Assembly: GCA_003118195.1 (NCBI GenBank) | Contig: BEXV01000061.1 | Span: 342,454-406,453 of the forward strand | From: Hemicentrotus pulcherrimus | Lineage: Eukaryota > Echinodermata > Echinoidea > Camarodonta > Strongylocentrotidae | Reading direction: 5' to 3' | Length of the DNA: 64,000 bases | Shown: positions 13,899-25,800 of the stretch, in pieces | How the letters are laid out: each line of letters starts with the position of its first letter | Position numbering within the stretch: position 1 is the stretch's first letter | Program-made: the position numbers and the translations under genes | The notes under the pieces: generated by a model | The model's database searches: none | What the model saw: only the letters and a program-made list of their open reading frames with translations | Told to the model about the DNA's origin: nothing

Positions 13899-16800
13899 CG
13901 CAACAGAATGAGAGAGACAGAGACAGAAAATTTGTTTGCTATCACATGAATATTTCAGTGATTTTCCTAGAAATAGGAACTGGAGTCTCTAGGCAGATGA
14001 ATGGATGTGTATGCTATAACATAGTTGAAAATTCCTGGTAGTAATGGATAAAGTAATCATTATAGCCTAATGGATATTTTCTAATCAATTTGTTCAATTC
14101 AGTAAAATAAGTAAAATAACAAATGAACAAACAAACAGGGAGATACATGTACATGCACGTTATGTCTTTGTATGTATGCCATTGGAGAATGTGGAGAGTG
14201 AACGTGTGGCATATGGAACTGAAAGGCAGGAAGATCAAAAGGTTATAAAGAATATAAAGGAGAAGAAATTCTTCAAGAAACAGGAACCAAACACTAGTCG
14301 TGAAAAAAATCATTGAATATGAATTCTACAAGACTGAGATAATATACAGTTTATGCTTTGTCACATGACCCTAAATTGTAGAGAAGATTTTAAGACACAC
14401 ACAAAAAAATCAGCAACACTTTATCATAGAAATTACTCAGGATTCAAATTAAAAAAGCAAGTCTTATATAGAGCTTGCAGTAGGTCACGGCAAATATGCA
14501 TGTAGATATACTGATGTGATAAAGGAAATGAAGATTTGGCATATCCATTTAAAGACACTCAGTCTATTGGGTATTGATTCAGCTCCTCAACATGGGGCAC
14601 ACTCTTAGTACAATTGGCACCACAAATGCTCATCAAATATCTTGTAGGAAAATAAAAAGTTAAAGAGAATCACCAAAAAGAAGGAACATTTGGGAAAGAA
14701 TGAATGTAGAGACACTATCTTGGGTATTTACGTGTAGGTTTCTGCACACAAATATTTTGTGTCTTATTATTCATGATGTATGATTCATAGTTTCTCTGTT
14801 CGAAAGGTCCCCATAAAGAAAAAAATTGTCTGTCCCCATGCCCTCATTGATGGTGGGGCCCCTGATGAAATAAGAATAATTTTAAATCAAACAAATTTCA
14901 AGCAGCTGCAAAATAGAGAGAAGAATTACATGATAGGCAAAAAGAATTCAACAAAAACAAAGCCACATTTATGTTTGGGACTTCCAATTTCAGTCAGAGA
15001 ATAACAAAATGGGTAATGAAACATGATTTTGCAGAAGTCGTGCTTTCTGAAATCACATGAAAGCTGTCAAGAAAGATCTCAGACAAGTTTAAAAGATGTC
15101 AGAGCTCTTCAGCTTGATATTACACCAAATGATGTTTTCATTAGACCTTGGAAGTGGGAAAAAAACAGCATCCATGAATAGATTCATTACTTCAATAGTC
15201 AACTCTAAAATCACCAAGAATATACCATGTTTGTGTAATACCTACATGCACATGTGGTGACATGTTGACTACTCCCCCTTGTCTTGATATGGGAGACATG
15301 ATTAAACATGGAACTTTTTAATTTCAGTTTGTCACAATACAAGATGTATTTCTTGATTTACAAGCAGATAAATCTCAAGTTTGTCAATTCAAAACCATCG
15401 TAAAATCTCTCATTAGCTCATAGCTGACAGAAACTCATTGCAATACAAGTATAGGATGAAGCATATAGAAATACAGATTTCATAAATGCTACAATGACAA
15501 TGTTTATACATCTTCAAATTGAGATAAAATTTTTGTTAAAAACCTATTCATTACAAAAAGATAATTGTCACAACATCCATCATCAACTCAATTTTAGATT
15601 GAGTATTGAATAACTAGTATAAAAAATTACACAAGCATACAAAATCTGCCGAATGGATTTGATAGCAAATATAAAACATGAGGGATGAGTACAGCTGGTC
15701 AACTTGAACTTGATGTATTAGAGTGTCATAAATAAATGTAAAGTTGTAATGCCTCGGGTTAATTTATCAGTGCTATGGTTTTAACGACTACATGATCAAT
15801 ACATGAGTTGAAACAAATTACTCNNNNNNNNNNNNNNNNNNNNNNNNNNNNNNNNNNNNNNNNNNNNNNNNNNNNNNNNNNNNNNNNNNNNNNNNNNNNN
15901 NNNNNNNNNNNNNNNNNNNNNNNNNTCTCTTTCTTCTTTTTATCCTCCTTCATTTTATCCTCCTCCTTCTCCTCCTCTTTCTTCTCTACTCAGAACTTAA
16001 TATGACTATTTATAGTGAAAACATGTACTCATATTAAAACCAATTTTATAATATGAATATTTTTCTCATTTTGTGTTTACCTTACAGAGACCTGTCAAAC
16101 AACATGCTTGGTAGTGTGAATAACACCATGTTCATTGGACTATCATCACTAGAAGAACTGTGAGTAAACCCATTTCATTCAAGCCCCATTCAGACCCAAG
16201 GCTGTAAACTTCTCCAAAATAGTAACCAGTGAACCCATTTGATTGGCCTATTTGGGACTCTCCTTTCAGGGACTGCTAGTGTTAACAGCTGTCAACAATT
16301 ATCCGTTGATAAGTGAAGTGGCTATTGTAAGCAATTTAACAATATTACAAAAAAGTTGATGGTAACAATCCCTTTTTAATAAAGAGTGCTGTCCCAATTT
16401 GTTTATAAATATTGTGAAGAATAAAATTCATTGTATGTTAATGCCTTAATTGCATCGTTTATGTTTTCATAACACTTCTATACATTCATTGTGTAAATTA
16501 TTTCTACTACTGTCTGATTTTTATTTAATGCTTTGTGTTTGTATTTGTATTTGAAATCCAACCTTATTGTTGCAAAAATTTTACAAAAATAAGGGATACA
16601 TATTTCTTGCTTAGTACTTCCCTTACATATATACCCATAACATTGGGGAGTTTCTACTATTTTTAAGTGTAATTGTAAAATTGTTGTACAATCAGCTTAT
16701 GATTCTTTGTGTGTTTTCCCTTCCAGGATTTTTTCTCACAACCAGATATCAACCATCTCACAAGCGACCTTTGACCGGCTCACCATGCTCAGGAGACTGT

Positions 16801-19800
16801 AAGTTTCTTTTAAAATCTTCTTTGCAATTTTTTGTAAAATGTAAAATGAATGAATTCCCATAAAATCTAATAACCATGTGTTGGAAGATGCTCTTCTTTT
16901 TAGCTATGATTTCCTTTAAATCCCTCGCTTTTTGTATTCATTGCATTTCCAAATATCCCAAATTCAAAAATTGTAAATAAATATATATTTTTTAAAATCG
17001 TCATCCTATCCTATCCTAATCAGACAAAGAGCAATATCTAACCATTGGTGAATATATAGATAATTTCTGGTTATTCATCCCTGTCTTATACTTGGATGAA
17101 TAACCAGAAATTTAATCTCCATCTATTGAAGATACTCTTATATGTTCCTATGATTTTAGTTTAATCCGACTCTGGTTGCTCAAACAAATTTGTTGTCTTT
17201 TATCATCTTCCTATCATAATTACACAAATGAGAAAAAATTCTCTTGAGGCATTATTAAATGGGAAGTGTATGAAGCTGGGGGTGAATAACCATTTTTGAA
17301 GATGCACTCCTCTCCTTGTAGCTTTGATTTCCTTCAAACCTGGTATTGTTGTGATAGTCGTAACATCCCCAGATTCCCATGGGCTAATTCCTTTCCAGTG
17401 ATGTTATGACCTTTATGGGACTAATTGCTCTCGTAAACCTCGGTACTCTGGCAAAAAAGTATATTTTCATGCCATTTGTAATCAAAGCAATTATTTTGCC
17501 CTTCAGCGAAAGGGGTTAGTGTCTGTTCACACAATGATTTTCTGCAGCTGTTGCACAATGTTCACTTTTACGTTTTATAGAAATGTCATATTTGAGTTTT
17601 ATGGTAATATAACATGATGGCTTTGATTTATTATGATCTGTGTTTATCAATTGATTATTTCTTAAATCTTTTGAAAAGCAAATGTCTTTTAGAATGAAGT
17701 GCTAAATATAGAATACATTGCAGTTCAAGTGGATTTGGTTTTATAGCATGTTCAACCATTCACTTTGTCCATTGTTTTTTTAAATAATAATAATGATAAT
17801 GATATTATTGGGTACTTTCATAGTGCACATAATAATTGAACAACTTTTGGTGAAACTTCAAAATTATAAATAGAATTACAATGAATATGAAAGCAAATTC
17901 TGATAAGTGACGACATCTTCTCTTTTCTTGCAGTGAGTTTGCGTCTGAGTATCTGGTCTGCGACTGTAAGTTGGACTGGATTGTGAAGTGGAAGCGAAAT
18001 CGAACCCCGAAGGTGAAGATATCGGACAGTACAACCTGTGCAGTTCCAGAGTCTCTTGCTGGTAATCAGGTCAGCAGTCTGAAGAAAGCACAGCTCAACT
18101 GTGGTAAGTAATTAATGTTATCAAAAAATAAGATTAGTATGATAGGCATAATGATGAATAGAGCATATTAGCAACATCAACAGCAACAACAACAACAACA
18201 TTAACAATCATTTAAATTCTTGATTCCTCAACTGTCTTTTCTCGTGCAATGGTCAGACTTCACTCCTGCATGTGACAAAATTCAAATTCCTACAGGACCG
18301 TTGGTATATGTTGTCTTAATTTGTCTGTGGTCTTTTCTGTCACAATGGTAAGACTTCGCCTTCAGATGCTGCGTTTTAAAGTCCCAAAGGACTGGCGATA
18401 TTTGTTGTTTGAATTCCTTTACTTACCTTTTCTGTTCCATCAGTCAGACCTCCTTCAGACATTAAGGTTTAAAATCCTACAGGACAGTCCATGTATCGTT
18501 GTAGACAGTCATGTGTCCTGATCAAACGGTCTTGATTCCTCTACTGTCATTTCTCTTCCAACGGTCAGACTTTCCCCTGCAGATGTCACGCTTTGAGATC
18601 CGTCCCAGCAGCGACCAGGTGGTGTTCAAAGGAGACCCTATATCGCTGGAATGCATCGCTTCCTACCTGGACGAGACCCAGCAGATGGTATGGCTCAGGA
18701 ACAAGAAGATCCTGGAGAGCAACGCCTCGGCTGGGATCAGCATCGAGACACACATCATGGAGGAAGAGGCACTCATGACAAGCACCCTAACCGTAAGTCA
18801 TAGAAAGATGAATCAAGAGCGATAGACCTGGGGGTGTTTCACAAAACCCGCATTGGTGACGAATGACAGTTTTTGTTATAAGCTAGTGAAATTCTTGCTT
18901 CTGATTGGTTATCAGCAGATTTGTCACTGATTTTTGCCACTTGTCATTGAAAAAGGGCTTAGTGAAACACCCCCAGTTGGCAGTTACAGCTTTGGCAAAA
19001 GAAGCTTCATGAAAACTTGTTATATTGGACTGAAAATGAAACATGGATCTTAGGGAGAACAGGCACCAATGAGCAGCACCCTCATTGTTACTTACAGCAA
19101 AGAAAAAGTGCTTAGGCATCGATAGATGTTTAACTCTTGAAAGCTGAAGGGGACCTCATTAAGTGCTCAAAACAGATGTAGCAAGAAAAACAATATACAT
19201 GTAGATTTTTACACACCAATCCACTTTGTGTCCGCTATACATTGGGGCTTTAGTATTGAGTTACAAATAATTTGTGTAGCTGTGCATGTTATATCTGTCT
19301 TCTTGAGTTATGAACTGTGTATCTTTAAAAAAAAGTTTTTGGAGGCCTCTAGTGAAGAGGGGTAACAGATTTTTAATAGTGTCTTTAAGAGTGAAATGTG
19401 AATTGTTATAGTGAATGTATATTGCTATTTCCACAAGCTATTGAGCGGTTTACATGCCATGTTTGGGCAGCAAAATAGTAAATAATAATGGTGGATAGTT
19501 GTATACCGGTAGTCCCTAGCTGTCATAGCTGCAGAGTTGATTCAAACCCTTAACCTTTTGATTGAATGAAGTGAAGTGAATGAACTACTGAACTCTCAAC
19601 ACCTCAGTAAGGTAAATCATAGATGATGTAGTATTTAAGACTTTCGCTTTAATAATCAGATTCAACAGATAACCCAAAGCACCGGTCTGTGGAAGATGGA
19701 GTGCCAGGTGATGACTGGTAGTGGGCGTGGCAATACGAACGTCATGATGGATCTGTATGTGTTTGGCAACATCAATCAGTCTCACAACTGCCAGGAAGAA

Positions 19801-22800
19801 GTCACTACTAACAATAAAGGTAAGATGATGATGATCAGAAGGAGAAAGAGGTGGAGGAGGAGTTGGAGGAATATAATGAGGATTTTGATGATAAGGGTGA
19901 GGATTATTGTGATGATGACGATGATGTTGATGAGGAGGAGGCAGAGGAGTAGGATGAAAATGTTGATAATAATGGTATTGATGGTGATGATAATGATGAT
20001 GGTGAAGATAATGATGGTGATGATGATACAGTGATGATGATACACCAATCAGTCTCACAACTACCAGGAAGAAGTCCCTACCAACAGCAAATATATTTCT
20101 CTTCCATACTAGGCACCTTCCAGTGGCAGGCCACCATACCAGACATGACGGCAGAGGTGCCCTGCCCAAATGGAGGGGGGCTCCACTTCAGTGGTGGGGA
20201 CCCAAGCAGGGCCAAAGCAAGGCGTACCTGTCTGGACGGGGGCCGCTGGCAGACCCCTCAGACGGAGGCCTGTGACTACGCAGATGAGGCTACTCGCATG
20301 CTAGAGAAAATAGCCATGGTAAGAAAGACTTTGTGGGATAAAAAGGATCATATAAAGATGTTTAATAGTTTATATACTTAAGATTATTGTTGTTTAGCCC
20401 TTACGCAGTTGAGACAAGTACCACATTGTACAGGCAATTTGTTACAGCAGAGGAATATGACTTAACATAGAAGCAAGAGATGAAATATAGGTACCGATTG
20501 TAAATGATTGATACTCCAGCAAATTTGACCAGTAAATTTGAGTATGCATAGAGCTTCTCTCCTGAATCCCAGGTTATTTTCATTCAAATATTTTTTGACA
20601 AATTCAGTCATATTCTGAATATAACTGAATGTAATTAGGAAAAAAAAAATCAATCAATTTTGATTAAACAAAGATCAAACTTTTTACTGTATTTAATAAA
20701 AAATTGTTTCAATTACCCAGTTTTAACTAGCATAAGCTGACCTACATGTGGTAAACTTTGAATTTGTTATTTTATTTTTTCACACCATACAGTCATCGTA
20801 TAGAAATGCCTCAGTGGCGCTAAAGGCAGCTAGGAGGGTGGAAGTTCAAACAGCGGATGCTCACACTTATGCTGACAAGCTGAAAGTGGTCTTTGTGGCT
20901 AGATTCATTGAAAAGATTCACCAATTGACAACTAAAGACGTGAGTATCAAGTTTTATTGTTGATATCAAGCCAATCTCCTACATGTAGTCCCACTCATTC
21001 ACATTGTATCTACCTACATGTAGTCCCACTCATTCACATTGTATCTACCTACATGTATATTTTACAGTGTAGCTGTGATATATGTATATGTATATATAAA
21101 TGAAAGACTACAAGACTGTAAGACGTAGCTGATACCACCAGTTGGTTATTGTAGCCAGCTTTGGCATTATTTCCTGTAGTCTTGTATCTTTCATTGATAT
21201 TTTGCCCATCACACAAAAGATGGCATGTCATGTTTGACAGTAGTAGTCCACAAGGCAAGATGGCTCAGTGGTAGAGCAGTGGTCTCATAACCTTGAGGTC
21301 ATCGGTTTAGAAAACAAGTTGATGTGCTGGTGCCCTTGAGTAGGGCATTCATCCTCATTACCAAGTCCCTCGGAGAGGACTTAAAGCCATTGGTCTCCTA
21401 CTTGCTTACCCATGAGGGTTCACATGCCTTCTTTGATAACCGTCAGATAAAACAAACAAACTAAATATAACTAAATAATTTAAATTACAAGCAAAAAAAC
21501 ACATTTCTTCTGACACCAGCATGTTAACAGTTATATGACTGTACCAAGGATAAAATGGTGATTAAGCCGGGTTTAAAAGTGAATCTAGCAATTCCATCTG
21601 TAGCTATAAACTCTTCTGTGAAGTAATTTCGATTTTCAGTTTGATATAACCATCAAGATCTCCTTACCTGTCAGGAATACTCTCTATGTAGGTCTGAGCC
21701 CCATCTAATATAAAGAGTCTATTGCAACTATCTCAACTAGGAGACTACAAACTTGCATATGATTGGAGGACATGAAATTGATTTGGATCAATCACAACTC
21801 TTAATAAGACGGGGCCCCATTTTTTCTTTGCCTTTGTGCATTTTTCTATGCCAAAAAAAATGTGAATTGTGAAACATTATCAGTAACTGCTTGGTTGAAT
21901 GATAACAAGAGGTATCATATTCGACATCTTCATTTTCATATTTCCCCTTTTCCATCATAACTGTAAAACCCATTTCCAAGAATCGAGGGAGGAATAGGAG
22001 GATGCATCTGAAAGCAGCCAGGCTAGATCATCTTACGTCCTGGAGCCTTAAGATAGGATCTGTGACATGCTCAATCACATATCATGGGCCTTTTTATCTA
22101 ATAACAACACAGCCCAGTCCGTCTGTAGTGAATATGATTGTCGTCCTGTTGCATGGTCGTGGCTGAAGGCTGTTTATATGTAATGTGAGCACTCTAATAT
22201 ATTGATTGTGATGTGGCATGATGGTTGTCAAGACAGATGGACTGGTATGGGTGTTCTGTCTTATATATACACCATCAACGATGCAAGTGGGAGGATTAAT
22301 TAAGTTTGATATTCATTTTTTACCCTCCATCTCTATCTCCTTTTCTCCTGTCTCTCTTTACTCTGCCCTCTTTTCTCCCATTTGTTGTTATTTTCTCCCT
22401 CTCTCCCTCTCTCTCCCTCTCCCTCTCTCTGTCTCTCTTTCTCTGTCTCTGTCGCTGCCTCTCTCTGAACTTTTCTCTCTATATCTCTGTCTCTTCCTTT
22501 TTCCCTCTCTATGTATATGTCTCTGTCTCTATCTCTGTATCTCCCCCTCTCTCTCTGTATCTGTCTCTGTCTCTGCCTCTCTCTCTTACATTTTCTCTTT
22601 CTCCAGCTCTGTTGTCACTCGTTCTATATTTCTTCTCTCTTGTGCCTTCATTTTCATTTTCTTTGCTTTGCCCTCTCTATCTCTATATGTCTAATCCATT
22701 GCAATTTTCCCATATCCCTCTCTCTCTCTCTCCCTCTCTCTCTCTTTCTCTCTCTCTCCCTCTCTCTCTCCCTTCTCTCCCTTCTCTCCTCTTATTTTTT

Positions 22801-25800
22801 CATAGATGTCTAGTTGTCTACGTCCTACCTCTTCCAATTCCAATAAGAGTTCAGTGAAAATGGTACTTCCATCCATTAAAAAAAACTTATATAATATCTT
22901 ATTAAGATTGTTATCTTTTTCGTTCTTCAACAGCTTGGTCAAGTGATGATAAACATTGCAAGCAACCTGATGGAGGTAAACTCTACTCTCCTTGCTCAGA
23001 GCCAGATACAGGATAGGTCGTGCTCAAAGTAAGTCAACCATTTTTTGATGGATCTATTAAAGTTTATTGACATGAGGTATATGCTCAATATCTGCTAATT
23101 TTGTATTATGTGTTACCATTATTTTTCTCCTGACATGAATCTCTTTGATGTTTTTAAAGTTCTTTTTTACCACATCCAAAAAAGAAAATTACCTGAAACA
23201 GTTTTTGATGTCTAGAGTTCAGACATATTCCTCGGACGCAAATTGGAAGACTGAAATACATGAAGCCGCCAATTTTTTTTTGATCGCCAGTGGTCGTCTT
23301 TCATAATGAATCCCTTTAACCTTACAAACTTTGCTGTTTCATCTATGTCAAAGGGTCACATTTGTCAAGTTCACCTTTCCTCTCACAGGCAGTCAAAGAA
23401 ATTGTCGTAAATATCTGCTAACTTTGTATTATGTGTTACAATATTTTTCTCCTTACATGAATTTCTTTCACCTGTCATTCCAAATGTGTTGTTCCATCTC
23501 TGACAGGGTGATTGATGCCTTGGAGTACTTTGCCAGCAACATCCTGCAGCACGGGCAAGGCATAGAGATCGAGCACTACGCCCCCAACATCGCGGTACGG
23601 GCCATCAAGCTGCCGACCACCAACACCTTTAGCGGGATGCTGTGTGCGGCCATCGTCCCGGGGCCGGGGCAGCTCGAAGACTTCTCCAGGCAGAACGTCA
23701 AATGCCACATGAGCAATATCACCTCGGCTCAGCTAGACGTTACAAAAGGGGTGAGTGCGATGATTGTCTTTGAGCATTTGAAATGGGAAAGAGGGTAGAG
23801 GTCAAACTAAGCAATTTTGTTTGCCAATTTTCATTTTTAAAGCACAAATACTTTTAAGAATGAACATTTCGTTGTGTGGCGAATAGAAAACGCTAATTTA
23901 TAAAACAAAATCATGAATAAATTTTGATTTTTGGAATTTGTATGGATATTTAGGAATTTGAAAAAATTAGAGAATTACTGACAATCATGGTTGACTAATT
24001 ATGAAATAAAAAATGGCTACTTAATCAACCTATCCCTTCTTCATCCAGCCCATTGAAGCATCCATCCAGCTCCCTCCAACCATCTTCCAAGGTCTGACCC
24101 AAGGTCAAAGGTCAGCGGCGGGTCAGACGTCCTCCCGACCTGGGGTGGTTCTTCAGTTCTTTGTCTATAAGAATGGTAGACTCTTCCCTTCTCTGAAGAC
24201 GACAGCACAGGGGCAGATGGCCAAGTCGGAGAGAGCGGTGACATCTATGGTAGTGGCCAGTAAAATTGGTACGTTGAATGAAGTCGGGCTGTGGACTCAT
24301 GTGATTTTGATTCACAGTAAAAACTGCTTCAGTGACCACCTGTCTACAAAGACCACATTTTTGTTCTCCCTTGAAAGTGGTTTCTCATTGAAACATGTAC
24401 TAAAGGAAACTGTACATAAAGACCACCTGCCTATAAAGCCCACTTTTCTTGTGTCCCTTGGGTGGTCTTTATAGACATGTTTTACTGTACATGCAATTAC
24501 CAGTGTTTTATCCCATCGCCTACTGGAGCCAGGTAGTCTCTGTATGAGGTGTATGGGAATAAGAGAATCCTGTAGTCAGTGGGATATCTGTATTCTTTTT
24601 CCATCATGTTAATTGTGAATTTTTCTGTGATTTCAGATCCATGTTAATGCACTATCCTTATATATGTCTCTGTCTTCTCTTTTTACCTGCAGAGAATTAC
24701 AGTGTTGTCAATCTGACAGACCCTGTCACGTTGACCTTTCGACCTACGAACCTAGGTCACAGTGAGGCGCCAGTGTACTGGGACGTTACTTCCCCAGGTG
24801 AGTAGATAAATCAGCATTGTCAATGAGGCCATCTGCTCTGAATGTACCAGGTGTGATGCATTACATTGCATATCCCTTGAGCAGTGGCATGTGTTCTCAC
24901 TTTTTAAACAAAAATGAGTAAATGGATAAAGGCCCATCAGCTCGAGTTTGCCAAATAACCTGCTATTTTCAGACTTGGGATATTATCCCGAAGCTCGAAA
25001 TTGCGTTTTTACCAGACCCATACGCTCATCACAATCTAGCTTGGACGGGCGCAAATTAGCCCGCTAATTCCAAAAGAGTGGGATATTTTGGAAACAAGAC
25101 CAAGATTTCTCAGGATATTTTCTAGTCCAAACATCCAGCTAATTGCAACTGCGGGCTGATGAAAACACAAATTAACTTGTTAATTCCTGATTGGGATTGT
25201 TAAAATAGCGGGTTATTTGGCAAACTCGAGGCGATAAAGAAAGGCCTTTTAAGATATACCTTTTATGATACAACACTGTAAACCACTGCAATCATCACCC
25301 TGACTTTGAGCTCCAAGAACACAATTGTCATGCCAGGGCAAGAACCCACAACCACTACATCAAGTGTTCAAACCGATCAACCATGTTTCCTCTAAACACT
25401 GCTATACTTCTCTTCTTCTCACTGCTGTACTTCAGTATTATAAGGAACCCCCTAATTATGCCTTTTTTCTGTTTGTACTCAATTGTCAGGGCTCACAAGG
25501 CATCAAGCATTGTTTATTATCAAGCAATGGCCAGTTCTGTTTCAAATAAGTTTATATTTCTTGATATATATCTGAATGTTTACTGATTTTACTGTGTATC
25601 CAGAACTGAATAAATGAAATATCTGTTTTTTTAATATTTTTTTTCCCCCATACAGGTTCTCATGGAGAATGGAAGTCAGAAGGCTGTAAGATTGTAATGA
25701 AGACGGATAACATGACGACAGTGCAGTGCAGTCATCTAACTAACTTTGCCATTCTCAAGGTAATAAACCCTGTAATAATAATCAGCTGAGAATATATGAA

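Larger units (their letters stand above)
3387..16087. other. 12.7-kb intron of the receptor gene
   Basis: No convincing coding exon was found between the first two LRR exons. Contents: a (TA)n tract at about 4544-4591; purine-rich tracts at 5340-5600, 6060-6360 and 10630-10960; (GA)n at 6129-6163 and 13858-13894; two inverted-repeat elements (11621-12010, 13339-13533); and a 102-base N gap at 15824-15925 followed by a CT-rich tract. A further 72-bp LRR exon hidden in the gap cannot be excluded, but none is required by the family's usual repeat number. Confidence 0.7.
20940..22933. other. 2-kb receptor intron with SINE, MITE and CT tract
   Basis: Contains a 33-bp tandem duplication near 20978-21055 (CCTACATGTAGTCCCACTCA twice), a tRNA-derived SINE (21254-21450), an inverted-repeat element (21695-21819) and a long polypyrimidine tract (22320-22800). 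No exon seen. Confidence 0.75.

Noticed and set aside
18583..18792. Ig exon starting at ATGTCACG after CTGCAG
   Set aside because: The acceptor looks good, but joining it to the LRRCT exon gives GAT GTC ACG CTT TGA, a stop. The GGTCAG acceptor 14 bp upstream keeps the frame.
19585..20169. 194-residue minus-strand frame with His-rich repeats
   Set aside because: It lies antisense to the Ig/HormR exons and is mostly the translated GAT repeat.
21254..21330. Functional tRNA gene
   Set aside because: The A box is good, but the B box is degenerate, stems are imperfect, and a SINE body follows.
22218..22857. Long overlapping frames rich in Ser, Leu and Phe
   Set aside because: They translate the CT-repeat tract in several phases and show no family signature.
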